Below, piece by piece: positions 7,272-16,827 of a DNA stretch of 47,063 nucleotides. Source of the DNA: CAYYWP01 sp050176585. Lineage in GTDB: Bacteria > Desulfobacterota > Binatia > HRBIN30 > CADEER01. Within the stretch, counting starts at the first letter, position 1. Each line of letters starts with the position of its first letter. Below the pieces are notes generated by a model that saw only the letters and a list, made by a program, of their open reading frames with translations, made no database searches and was not told the DNA's origin. The position numbers and the translations under genes are program-made. Location of the stretch: positions 1 to 47,063 of the forward strand of contig JBFXHX010000032.1 of assembly GCA_050176585.1 (NCBI GenBank), in the 5' to 3' direction.

Positions 7272-7551
7272 CTCGAGCCCGACCGGGCGATCGGGGCCCT
7301 GCGGATCGGCTGCGGGCGCGTGCTTTCGGGCGGGCGCTTCGACGCAGCCGTCAGCAGCCGTGGCGCGAAGAGCACACGTGTCGCCCAGCCGGGTCCGGGG
7401 CGGCGCAAGCGGCGACGACTCCGCGCCGCGCTCGCGGGCGATCGCGACGAGCTCCCGAACGGCGTAACCGCTTGTCCATCCACCTTTCCTAACGCGCATG
7501 TCGGACAGCCGGGGCCGTGCGACTGGCGTCCGTATGGCGGTGTCCGAAGAC

Positions 7552-7566
7552 GTCCGTTAATCGGAC
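7552..7566. promoter_or_regulatory. candidate activator site (inverted repeat GTCCG-N5-CGGAC)
   Basis: GTCCGTTAATCGGAC, same outer arms and spacer length as the repeat at 4114, followed by GCTT. It lies 79 bp ahead of the sigma-54-like promoter at 7631. The near-identical spacing in two places argues for one regulator. Confidence 0.5.
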
Positions 7567-7630
7567 GCTTCCGACCCGCATCGCGCCTGCGCGCGGGCGC
7601 TTTCAGACTCCCGCGGCGCCAGCTGATGGC

Positions 7631-7646
7631 GTGCACGGTACTTGCT
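7631..7646 (+). promoter_or_regulatory. sigma-54-like promoter
   Basis: GTGCACGGTACTTGCT matches 10 of 12 fixed positions of TGGCACG-N4-TTGCW; the -12 half is perfect, but the -24 GG is TG. The start of transcription would be near 7658, 65 nt before the 61-aa gene. Confidence 0.4.
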
Positions 7647-7722
7647 GCAGCGCGAACTGTTTGAGCGCGATTGCGGCGTTCTGCAGCTGCTGACCGGCCG
7701 AGCGGTGTCAAGGGAGGTCGTC

Positions 7723-7908
7723 ATGATTGTCGAGTTCATCGACAGCGTTTCCGGCACGCCCGTCTACATCAATCCCATCTACGTGGTCTCCGTGCGTCCG
7801 GACCCCAACGCCCCTCTCGAGATCAGCCAAGTGAAGCTGAAAGACGGCGAAACGATACGGGTACGGGGCGAGCACAGCGAGGTCGCCCGCAAGCTCGAGG
7901 AAGCATAG
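7723..7908 (+). CDS. 61-aa conserved-type small protein
   Basis: Small acidic protein beginning MIVEFIDSVSGTPVYIN, start supported by AGGGAGG. The pattern (short strands, asparagine at IN, VRPDP, then LKDGETIRVRG) resembles the FlbD/SwrD-type small beta fold, but there are no flagellar genes here and I do not claim that function. It sits 31 bp before yfdX under the same sigma-54-like promoter, so it is probably a stress-island gene. Confidence 0.6.
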   Translation: MIVEFIDSVSGTPVYINPIYVVSVRPDPNAPLEISQVKLKDGETIRVRGEHSEVARKLEEA

Positions 7909-7939
7909 CTCGCGAGAATTCAGGGAAGGTAGTTGCGTC

Positions 7940-9085
7940 ATGAAGAACACGCGGAATCACCCTGGCCACGTCCTGGTGAGCGCGATAGCCAGATCGCTGG
8001 GCGTCATAATGCTCGTCGGTATGGGCGCGAGCGAGACCCGCGGCGCGCCGGCGCCGGCCGCCCCACAGCCCGATGCGGGCGCTGGATCACAGGTGGAACG
8101 GCCTGGCTCCGGCGCGGCCGGCGTCGGAGCGCAGATGGCGCCGGAAGCGCAGCAGGCGCCCCAGAAGGGCGCGGCGGGACAGCCGCCCGGCCGCGGGTCG
8201 CAGGGCCAGGCGCCCGCGCTCGCGGCTCCGGGAACGGCGGGCGGTGAGGTCGCCCCCGCGCACGGCCTCGTCAAGGTCGATGTCGAGTCGCGTCGGCGTC
8301 AAGCCGAGGAGCAGGCGCAGAGAAGCCTCGATCAGGACGCCATAGCGGCCATCGATGAGAGCGAGAAGGCCCTCGAGCTGATCGCCGCGGGCAAGAAGGA
8401 CGAAGCCATTGCCGCGCTCGAGCGCGCGACCGGGAAGATCAACGTGCTCCTGGCGCGGAACCCCAAGAACGCGCTCATTCCGGTCAAGTTGGAGGTCGAG
8501 GCCATCGATCTCGCGCCGCTGGACATCGAGGCGATCCACGCACTCGCCGATGCGGCCGAGACCGCCGTGGACGACCGGGATTTTCCCGCCGCGCGTGCGG
8601 TGCTGCAGAACCTGGTGAGCGAGATTCGCGTGCGCACCTACACGCTGCCGTTGGCGACATATCCGGTGGCCATGACGGAGGCAGCGCGTTTGCTCGACCA
8701 GAACATGACCGAGGAGGCCACCGCCGTCCTGCTGACAGCGCTCAACACGCTGGTGATCGTCGATCACGTCACGCCGCTGCCGATCGCCGTTGCCCAGGAG
8801 GCCGTGGCAGATGCGCAGGCGCTGCGCGACAAGGACAAGGAGAAGGCGACCAAGCTGTTGGAGCTCGCGGAGCACGAGCTGGAGCGCGCCAGGGAGCTCG
8901 GGTACGCGGGTAAGGATCCCGAGTACCAAGCCCTGAACAGCTCGATCGAAGACCTGAAGAAGCAGCTGAAAGGCGATCAGGATACCGAGTCGGCGTTCGC
9001 CAAATTGCGAGAGCGGATCGGCTCGTTCTTCAGGCGGCAGTCGGAGACGGAGAAGAAAGCGCAAGTCGCGGCGCGCGCCATGTAG
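7940..9085 (+). CDS. yfdX: YfdX family protein
   Basis: 381-aa protein. The N-terminus has a signal-like hydrophobic stretch (residues 14-30), followed by an alanine-, proline- and glycine-rich linker (35-105) and an all-helical YfdX domain (about 110-330, with DLAPLDIEAI and AARAVLQNLVSEI). A charged C-terminal helix ends the protein. YfdX is regulated by EvgA in E. coli, and two yfdX copies are present in LHR islands; its molecular role is unclear. The long low-complexity linker makes this version larger than the usual 210 or so residues. It is probably periplasmic. The last gene of the rightward arm. Confidence 0.87.
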   Translation: MKNTRNHPGHVLVSAIARSLGVIMLVGMGASETRGAPAPAAPQPDAGAGSQVERPGSGAAGVGAQMAPEAQQAPQKGAAGQPPGRGSQGQAPALAAPGTAGGEVAPAHGLVKVDVESRRRQAEEQAQRSLDQDAIAAIDESEKALELIAAGKKDEAIAALERATGKINVLLARNPKNALIPVKLEVEAIDLAPLDIEAIHALADAAETAVDDRDFPAARAVLQNLVSEIRVRTYTLPLATYPVAMTEAARLLDQNMTEEATAVLLTALNTLVIVDHVTPLPIAVAQEAVADAQALRDKDKEKATKLLELAEHELERARELGYAGKDPEYQALNSSIEDLKKQLKGDQDTESAFAKLRERIGSFFRRQSETEKKAQVAARAM

Positions 9086-9181
9086 AACGCGCCGCTCACC
9101 GCAGAGACGTTGAGGCGCGTCGCCGCGCTGTGCAATTGCCTGCGCGAGCTCTCCGCGTTGGCCCCTCTGCCGTCGTATCGC

Positions 9182-10287
9182 TCACGCGCTCCGCAGCAGG
9201 CCGAGCGCGTGCCGCGCGGCAGCGGGGTACACGGCCGACGGCGCCAGTGCATCCTGGTGCAGACACGCCTCGGTGAATTTGATGCCGTGCTCATCTCCCT
9301 GCTCGATCGCGAGGTCGATGAGCGCAGTGCCATGCGCGCGCGTCGATCCCGGGTGCGCGGCTGCGGGTCCCGCGCTGCCGAACGCGGCGAAGAGTCCGCA
9401 CCCGGCCTGCCAAACGAACCGCACCAGAGCGCGCGCGCCCGCAACGTCGAGATATGGGCGGATGTGGCTCACCGCGGCGGTGCTGGTCACCGCGTGGATG
9501 AACACGATCGCGCTCAGCGCGTCGCGGGCATTGGCGAGATAGACGCGCGCAAACACCTCGGCGAGCTCCGAGGTGAGCGCGGCCAGATCACCGCTGACGT
9601 CGAGCAGTCCGATTGCGGTCGCGCAATCGGGCCAGTCCGCCAGGGCTTCCAGTGAGGACCCGATCGTTCCGGCGAACCGGCGCCGCTCGGGTGGAACGAG
9701 CGCCACCCGAGTGATGGCATCGCGCGGTCGCCAGGTGGGCGCTCCCGCGACCTCGCGCACTGGGAGCTCCTGGTACGTGGCCGCCCAGTACGCGAGCCCA
9801 TCGGCCAGGCTGGCCAGGCGCATCGGCGAGGTGCCGGCCGCGAGCGCGCGGACCGCGTGCCCGACCCGGATCACGCCGTGCGTCGCCGCGGCGGACACGC
9901 CCGGCGCCAGGCGGGCGGTCCAGCGCCGCACGACCGCGCGCCACGGGTTGTCCCGCAGCTCTTCACTGAAAAAGGCGCTCCAATCGGCGAAGCGCTGCTC
10001 GTCTGCGAGCGCGGCCCGCCATTGGTCGGCGCGAACCTGCTGGTGGCCGCGGGGCGCGGCAGCATCCGCGCGCGATAGCCTTCGAGCGTGGGAGCACGGA
10101 GCTCGGGCGGCCGAGCGCAGAGCGCCTCGACGACCATCGGCGCGTGGTTGGTGAAGCCGTTGCCCAGATCGGGCCCATAGCCGGAGAGCATCTCCAGCGC
10201 TTCGGCGAACACCGCGTACGCGTCGGACGTCCCCGGAGCTCCTGATCGCAACGTACGACACCGGCAAACTGCTGTACACGGCGCCAC
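9182..10287 (-). pseudogene. questin-oxidase-like (DUF4243) gene with a frameshift
   Basis: The protein is split between two frames of the minus strand. The N-terminal part, from ATG 10287, reads AYAVFAEALEML, then GNGFTNHAPMVVEAL and EGYRARMLPRP; the rest, in the other frame, reads WRAALADEQRFADW, ELRDNPWRAVV and then SAAATHGVIRVGHAVRAL to the stop at 9182. Both halves belong to the questin-oxidase-like family, flavin-independent Baeyer-Villiger-type enzymes in fungi with many uncharacterised bacterial relatives. The frame changes near 10055-10068, equivalent to one missing base. This is either a pseudogene or a sequencing error; the rest of the frame is clean and not decayed. Histidines typical of the family (NHAPM, THGVIR) are present. 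Confidence 0.75.
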
Positions 10288-10654
10288 GGGCGTCGTGCCC
10301 GCGACACTCGGAGGAATGCGCCCGCGCGTCGCGCAATTGCGGAGGCACCGGCCGCTGCAGGCGCGGCGCTACATTCGGAGATGGCGCGCCTCTGTATCGA
10401 CCGACGCGGCAACTGAGGCACGCGGCAACCGTTGCATCGCGTTTGGTGCCGTGCGATGGCTCGGCGCGCGTCAAGTGCGCGTGGATCGTTCGAGGGACTG
10501 CAGGAATTCGAAACGAGCAGGTGCGTCGGGTGCACGCCTACCGCGGGCGCGCGCGTCGACTCCGGTAGCTCGAGCCCACGCTCGTTCGAGAAGAAATGGA
10601 CGCTGAAGCCCGTAGCGCCGGCGCGGAGCGCGAACCCGCCGAACGGAGGATCGA
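10288..10654. other. intergenic region upstream of the dehydrogenase operon
   Basis: 367 bp; no convincing gene. TCGTTCGAG occurs twice, at 10486-10494 and 10582-10590. I looked for a sigma-54 site, common before acetoin dehydrogenase operons, and found no GG-N10-GC with good flanks. Confidence 0.45.
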
Positions 10655-11629
10655 ATGGACATCGGCAAGGAGCAACTGCTCGAGCTCTATCGCACCATGC
10701 AGCGCCTGCGGCAGTTCGACAGCATGGTGCGTGACCTGACCCTTTCGGCGCAGATCCCCGGCTTCACGCACGTGTCCTTGGGCGAAGAAGCGATCGCCGC
10801 CGGCGTGGGCGCCGTGTTGCGCACCACCGACAAGGTGACCTCCACGCATCGCGCGCACGCGCACTTTCTCGCCAAGGGCAGCCGGCTCGACCGCGCGATG
10901 GCGGAGATCATGGGCAAGGCGACCGGCTACTGCAAAGGCAAATCCGGCGAGATGCACTTGAGCGATCCGGCCAATGGATTCATCTGCGCCAACGGCATCG
11001 TCGGCGGCGGCTTGCCGGTCGCGACCGGCCTGGCGCTGGCGGCGAAGATGCAAGGGCGGGACGACGTCGCGGTCTGCTTCTTCGGCGATGGCGCGGCCAA
11101 CCAGGGGACGTTCCACGAATCGCTGAACCTCGCCGCGATCTGGAAGCTGCCGATCATGTACGTCTGCGAGAACAATGGCTTCGGCCAGTGGAGCGCTTCG
11201 ACGAAGACCACCTCGGTGGAGGACATCGCCAGCCGCGCCCAAGGCTACGGCATGCCCGGCGCCATCGTCGATGGGAACGACGTGTTCGACGTGTATGCGC
11301 GCGCCAGCGAATCCGTTGCGCGTGCGCGGGCGGGCGACGGGCCGACGCTGCTCGAGTGCAAGACGTACCGCTGGGAAGGCCACGTGGTCGGCGAGAACAA
11401 GTTCCTCAAGGAGGAGTACTACCGGACCAACCGCGAGATCGACGACTGGAAGCAGCGCTGTCCGTTGCTGCGCTTCGAGCAGCTCGTCGTGGCGGAGAAG
11501 AAACTCACGCGCGCCGAGCTCGAGCAGATCGCGGCGGAGGTGGCCGAGGAAGTGAACGCGGCGGTGGAGTTCGGGAAGGCCAGCCCGCTGCCCGATCCCG
11601 CCGACGCCACACGCGACGTCTACGCGTAA
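10655..11629 (+). CDS. 2-oxoacid dehydrogenase E1 alpha subunit (pyruvate/acetoin type)
   Basis: 324-aa thiamine-diphosphate-binding subunit. It decarboxylates a 2-oxo acid (or cleaves acetoin) and passes the acyl group to E2 lipoate. The ThDP motif is GDG (144-146) through CENN (171-174), and THRAHAH (64-70) lies in the active site. The length and the sequence SGEMHL fit the AcoA/PdhA type. GGAGG precedes the ATG. E1 beta follows after 13 bp and E2 after another 40, so this is one operon. Acetoin and pyruvate specificity cannot be told apart by eye. Confidence 0.92.
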   Translation: MDIGKEQLLELYRTMQRLRQFDSMVRDLTLSAQIPGFTHVSLGEEAIAAGVGAVLRTTDKVTSTHRAHAHFLAKGSRLDRAMAEIMGKATGYCKGKSGEMHLSDPANGFICANGIVGGGLPVATGLALAAKMQGRDDVAVCFFGDGAANQGTFHESLNLAAIWKLPIMYVCENNGFGQWSASTKTTSVEDIASRAQGYGMPGAIVDGNDVFDVYARASESVARARAGDGPTLLECKTYRWEGHVVGENKFLKEEYYRTNREIDDWKQRCPLLRFEQLVVAEKKLTRAELEQIAAEVAEEVNAAVEFGKASPLPDPADATRDVYA

Positions 11630-11642
11630 AGGAAGGTGCATC

Positions 11643-12611
<969 letters not shown>

Positions 12612-12651
12612 ACGACGGGCGGCAGCAAGCGAGCGGAGGGCGGCGCGCGCG

Positions 12652-13943
12652 ATGGCGATCGAAGTGATCATGCCCAAGTACGGGCGTATGGATGAGGCCA
12701 CGATCACGCGTGTCCTCAAATCGGCGGGCGACCGCGTCGCCGTCGGCGAGCCCCTCTGCGAGATCGAGACGGAAAAAGTCAACGCCGAGATCGAGGCACC
12801 GCAGGCCGGCGTGCTGGCCGCCTTTCTGCACGGCGAGCAGTCGGTGGTGCCGTGCGGGAACGTCGTCGCGATCATCGCCATCGACGGCGAGGACCCGCGC
12901 GCGGTCGCCGCCCGCTATCGCGCCGGAGCTGCCGGCCATGCCGCGGTCGCGCCAGCGGCTCCGGCGCGGCCCGACGCGCCGCCGGCGATGCCGGCCGGGT
13001 CGGCGGCCGGCGAACGCCGCGCCGTCAGTCCGCTCGCCAAGCGCCGGGCGGCGGAGCTCGGCGTCGACCTCGCGCGCGTCGTCGGCTCGGGCCCGGGCGG
13101 GCGCGTCACGCGCGAAGACGTCGAGCGCGCCGCCCCGTCGTCGCCNNNNNNNNNNNNNNNNNNNNNNNNNNNNNNNNNNNNNNNNNNNNNNNNNNNNNNN
13201 NNNNNNNNNNNNNNNNNNNNNNNNNNNNNNNNNNNNNNNNNNNNNCGGCCGCGGGCGAGCCGTCCCCGAGCGCGCTAGCCGCGGTGCCGCGCGCCGGGGC
13301 GGCGGCGCAGCGCATGCGGCGCGCGATCGCCGAGCGCATGATGCGCAGCCTTCAGCACTCGGCGCAGCTCACGCTCACCACCGAGGCCGACGTCACCGGC
13401 GCCGTCGCGTTTCGCAATCGGACCAAAGCGGACACGCCGTTCACGTACACGGATCTCATCGTGTACGCGGTGGCGCGCGCGCTGCCGCGCCATCCCCGCT
13501 TCATGGTGCGGGCGGACGGGGACGATTTCGCGCCCGTCGAGGAGATCAACATCGGCGTCGCCGTTTCGCTCGACGATGGGTTGATCGTCCCGGTGATCCG
13601 CGGCGCCGACCGGCTGAACCTCGGCGAGATCGCGGCCGCCAACCGCGCGCTCGTCGAGAAGGCCCGCGACGGCCGCCTGGCGGTCGACGACGTCACGGCC
13701 GGCACCTTCACCATCACCAACCTCGGCGCGTACGGCATCGACGGCTTCACGCCGATCATCAACCCCGGCGAGCCGGCGATTCTCGGCATGGGGCGCATCG
13801 TCGAGCGGCCGCTGTACGTGGGCGACGAGATCGCCCGGCGGGCCGTGATGACGCTCAGCCTCACGTTCGATCACCGGCTGCTCGACGGGGCGCCCGCCGC
13901 CCAGTTCCTGCACACGGTGGTCGAGCTGTTCAACGCGCCGTAG
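12652..13943 (+). CDS. dihydrolipoamide acyltransferase (E2), interrupted by an assembly gap
   Basis: E2 core of the dehydrogenase. Before the gap are a lipoyl domain (residues 1-80, lipoyl lysine K42 in ETEKVN) and a peripheral subunit-binding domain (about 124-160, AVSPLAKRRAAELGVDL). After the gap is the acyltransferase domain with the catalytic FDHRLLDG near the end. The two parts lie in different frames only because the 100-N gap is not a multiple of three; the real spacer length is unknown. One gene is by far the likeliest reading, though the gap would also allow two. GGAGGG lies before the ATG. No E3 (lipoamide dehydrogenase) gene follows, so a shared E3 elsewhere is expected. Confidence 0.85.
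13146..13245. other. assembly gap (100 N) within the E2 gene
   Basis: Exactly 100 N, falling in the alanine/proline-rich linker between the subunit-binding and catalytic domains, a repetitive, GC-rich stretch that assemblers often fail on. Confidence 0.98.
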
Positions 13944-14023
13944 AAAAGGCGAGGCGGAAGCATGGTCAGTGCCGAGCGGTCGGGTGGCTTTGTGGTACAC
14001 ACCCGGTGCGGTAGGAAAGAGTG

Positions 14024-15136
14024 ATGCACGTCGGCACTGGAGTGATCTTTCAGGGGGAAGGGGAGGGGCGCACCGACCGGGACGTCTACGCGCACGAGAT
14101 GCGGCTGGCCGACCTGGCCGAGCCGCTCGGGTTCGATTCGCTGTGGGGCGTCGAGCACCACTTTACCAGTTACACGATGTGCCCGGACGTCCTGCAGTAC
14201 CTGGCGTACTTCGCCGGGCGTACGCGTCACATCCGCCTCGGGTCGATGGTCGTCGTCCTGCCGTGGCACCATCCGATGCGCGTCGCCGAGGAAGTGGCGA
14301 TGCTCGACCACATGTCGAATGGCCGCTACATCCTCGGCCTCGGCCGCGGTCTGGGCCGCATCGAATTCGAAGGGCTGGGGGTCGACCAGAACGACAGCCG
14401 CGAGCTGTTCGAGGAATCGACCGAGATGCTCATGCAGGGGCTCGAGCGCGGCTACTGCGAGTACGACGGCCGCCTGATCAAGCAACTCCGGCGCGACATC
14501 CGCCCGCGGCCGTTCGCGTCGTTTCGCGGCCGGACCTACGCGGCCGCCGTGTCGCCCGAGTCATCGCCGATCATCGCCCGCCTCGGCATCGGCATGCTCA
14601 TCAACCCGCAAAAGCCCTGGAAGCAGACCTTGATCGACCTCGAAGCGTACCGCGAGGTCTTCCGCACCGTCCACGGCGCCGAAGCGCCGCCGCCATTGCT
14701 CTGCAACTGGACGTATTGCGACGACGATGCCGGCCGCGTCGAAGAGCTCTCGTACCGCTACATCGGCGCCTACTACGAGTCGGTCGCCCGCCATTACGAG
14801 TTCGTCGGCGACCACCTGAAGAACATCCGCGGCTACGAGTTCTACGACAAGATGCAGCGGCGGACGACCAGTGACGGCGTCGCCGAGATGGCCAAGTTCT
14901 TCGTCAACCTGCAGGCCTGGGGCACGCCGACCCAGTGCTACGAGAAGGTCGTCGAGATGCAGAAGCTCACCGCCGCGGAGGGCTACGTCGCGATTTTCAG
15001 CTTCGGCGGCATGCCGTACGACCTCGCCGAGGCGAGCATGCGCCGCTTTGCGCGCGAGGTCGCGCCGGAGTTGCGCAAGATCGTCCCCGCCGACCAGCAG
15101 CAGATCGCGCGGACCGGTCTCGCGGCCGAGGCCTGA
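14024..15136 (+). CDS. LLM-class (luciferase-like) flavin-dependent oxidoreductase
   Basis: 370-aa TIM-barrel oxidoreductase using reduced FMN or F420. Typical segments are DSLWGVEHHFT (46-56), RIRLGSMV-like RHIRLGSMV, LPWHHPMRVAEEVAMLD and GRYILGLGRG. ATG 14024 follows AGGAAAG; GTG 14021 is the alternative start. It lies 80 bp after E2 in the same direction. The substrate is unknown; relatives include alkanal and alkane monooxygenases and methylene-H4MPT reductase-like enzymes. No flavin reductase is adjacent, but one is encoded at 25782. Confidence 0.9.
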   Translation: MHVGTGVIFQGEGEGRTDRDVYAHEMRLADLAEPLGFDSLWGVEHHFTSYTMCPDVLQYLAYFAGRTRHIRLGSMVVVLPWHHPMRVAEEVAMLDHMSNGRYILGLGRGLGRIEFEGLGVDQNDSRELFEESTEMLMQGLERGYCEYDGRLIKQLRRDIRPRPFASFRGRTYAAAVSPESSPIIARLGIGMLINPQKPWKQTLIDLEAYREVFRTVHGAEAPPPLLCNWTYCDDDAGRVEELSYRYIGAYYESVARHYEFVGDHLKNIRGYEFYDKMQRRTTSDGVAEMAKFFVNLQAWGTPTQCYEKVVEMQKLTAAEGYVAIFSFGGMPYDLAEASMRRFAREVAPELRKIVPADQQQIARTGLAAEA

Positions 15137-15394
15137 GCAGCGGGCCCGCCGCCGCGCCTGTGTTGTGCGCATGCCCGGCGCCCGAATCCATCACCGCGTA
15201 GCAGGCGCCGCTTCATCGGCGCCTGCTCGATGCGCTTGGTGCGACTCACCGCCCGGTTGGATCGGGGCCGGACCTCTCGCCAACCGGCGCCGACACAGGG
15301 CGCCCACTCCAGTGTCACCAAGCGCGCCGAGTTGACGGGTCGAGTTGCGGTTCAGTACGCAGGCCCGGCGTAGCGACTCTGAGGAGAGACGTAC

Positions 15395-16549
15395 ATGCAG
15401 ATCGAGCCCTTTCGCATCGCCGTACCCGATGCCGTGCTCACCGACCTGCGCCAGCGCTTGGCGCAAACCCGCTTTCCCGACGAGATCGCCGGCGTCGGCT
15501 GGGCGTACGGTGTGCCGCTCGCCTACATGAAGGAGCTGGTCGGCTACTGGCGCGATCGCTACGACTGGCGGCGGGCCGAGGCGGCGCTCAACCAGCTGCC
15601 GCATTTTCGCTCCCAGGTGGGCGACTTGGGCATTCACTTTATCCATGTGCGCGGGCGGGGCCCCAAGCCGATGCCGCTCGTCATCACGCACGGCTGGCCC
15701 GGCTCGGTGCTCGAGATGATGAAGATCATCGGCCCGCTCACCGACCCGGCGGCGCACGGCGGTGACGCCGCAGATGCCTTCGATGTCGTGTGCCCCTCGC
15801 TGCCGGGCTACGCCTGGAGCGATGCCCCGCGCACGCCCGGAGCGGATGCGGCATACATCGCCGGACTGTGGGCGCAGCTCATGCGCGGTCTCGGTTACGA
15901 GCGCTTCGGCGCCCAGGGCGGCGACTGGGGAGCGGTCGTGACGGCGCTGCTCGGGCAGAACCACGCGGATGTTTGTGCCGGGATCCACATGAACATGGTG
16001 CTCGCCACGCCGCCCGATCCCGCCAGTCCGACGGCGGGCCTGACCGAAGCCGAGATCGCCGCGGTGATGGAAATGCAGCGCTGGTACAACGAAGAGAACG
16101 CGTACATGCGCCAGCAGAGCACGCGGCCGCAGACCTTGGGCTACGGCCTCAACGACTCGCCCGCCGGCCTGGCGGCGTGGATCATCGATAAATTCCACGC
16201 CTGGAGCGACTGCGGCGGCGACGTCGAGAGCCGCTTCACTAGGGACGAGTTGCTCACGAATGTGACCATCTACTGGGTCACCCAGAGCATTACGTCGTCA
16301 TTCCGCATCTATTACGAGAGCTATCATACCGGCTTGTTGCCGGCCCCGGAGCTGCGCGTCAGGGTGCCGACCGGTTGCGCCATCTTTCCGAAGGAGATCG
16401 TGCGTCCCCCGCGCAGCTGGGTCGCGCACCACTACAACCTGCAGCGCTGGTCGGTGTTCGACAAAGGCGGCCATTTCGCGGCGATGGAAGAACCGCGGGC
16501 GTTGATCGACGACGTGCGCGCGTTTTTCCGGCCGCTGCGGAGCGCGTGA
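15395..16549 (+). CDS. epoxide hydrolase (microsomal type, EHN domain)
   Basis: 384-aa alpha/beta-hydrolase with the N-terminal EHN domain (about 1-110). The oxyanion motif is HGWPGS, the nucleophile is the aspartate of GGDWG, and the catalytic histidine is in GGHFAAMEEP near the end. These enzymes open epoxides to diols. GAGGAG lies about 8 bp before the ATG. The 258 bp upstream (15137-15394) contain no gene that I can support. Unrelated to the genes around it as far as I can see, though the neighbouring LLM enzyme could make an epoxide or other oxidised substrate. Confidence 0.93.
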   Translation: MQIEPFRIAVPDAVLTDLRQRLAQTRFPDEIAGVGWAYGVPLAYMKELVGYWRDRYDWRRAEAALNQLPHFRSQVGDLGIHFIHVRGRGPKPMPLVITHGWPGSVLEMMKIIGPLTDPAAHGGDAADAFDVVCPSLPGYAWSDAPRTPGADAAYIAGLWAQLMRGLGYERFGAQGGDWGAVVTALLGQNHADVCAGIHMNMVLATPPDPASPTAGLTEAEIAAVMEMQRWYNEENAYMRQQSTRPQTLGYGLNDSPAGLAAWIIDKFHAWSDCGGDVESRFTRDELLTNVTIYWVTQSITSSFRIYYESYHTGLLPAPELRVRVPTGCAIFPKEIVRPPRSWVAHHYNLQRWSVFDKGGHFAAMEEPRALIDDVRAFFRPLRSA

Positions 16550-16785
16550 ACGACCCCGGGGCGGCGGCGGGCCCACCGGCCGCGCGCCGCTTTTGCGCCA
16601 TTGCTGCCCACTGGCCAGCCCCGCCGCGCAGCTTGAGCCACGGTATCGGACAGGCTACGAACGAGAGCCTATGTCTGGCGACGCTCGTCTAGCCGAAAGT
16701 CCCGTCCGCTGGCCCGCTGATCGGCGCGACCCCGCCGCGGCGGCGCGCCTCGCGCCGAGCATTCGTCCGCACGCGGGAGCGAGGC

Positions 16786-16815
16786 TTTCACCGCCCCGCA
16801 TCCGCCCGCTACAAT
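16786..16815 (+). promoter_or_regulatory. possible sigma-70 promoter of the lipid cluster
   Basis: TTTCAC (16786-16791), 18-bp spacer, TACAAT (16810-16815). The -10 is a good match and the -35 is poor. Transcription would start about 16822, only 6 nt before the ATG at 16828, and no ribosome-binding site lies in between, which suggests a leaderless or very short-leader transcript. Confidence 0.4.
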
Positions 16816-16827
16816 CGTAAAATCACG

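Larger units (their letters stand above)
7272..7722. other. intergenic region with regulatory elements ahead of the 61-aa gene and yfdX
   Basis: 451 bp without a convincing gene. It carries the inverted repeat at 7552 and the sigma-54-like sequence at 7631. Open frames here on both strands lack ribosome-binding sites and conserved-looking sequence. Confidence 0.5.

Noticed and set aside
7723..7908. Flagellar FlbD
   Set aside because: Only a loose pattern match and no flagellar genes in the window.
8087..9064. Antisense frame opposite yfdX
   Set aside because: Leucine/arginine-rich shadow of a real gene.
12692..14014. Open frame through the E2 gap in another frame
   Set aside because: Crosses N bases and is arginine-rich; the lipoyl and acyltransferase motifs lie in other frames.
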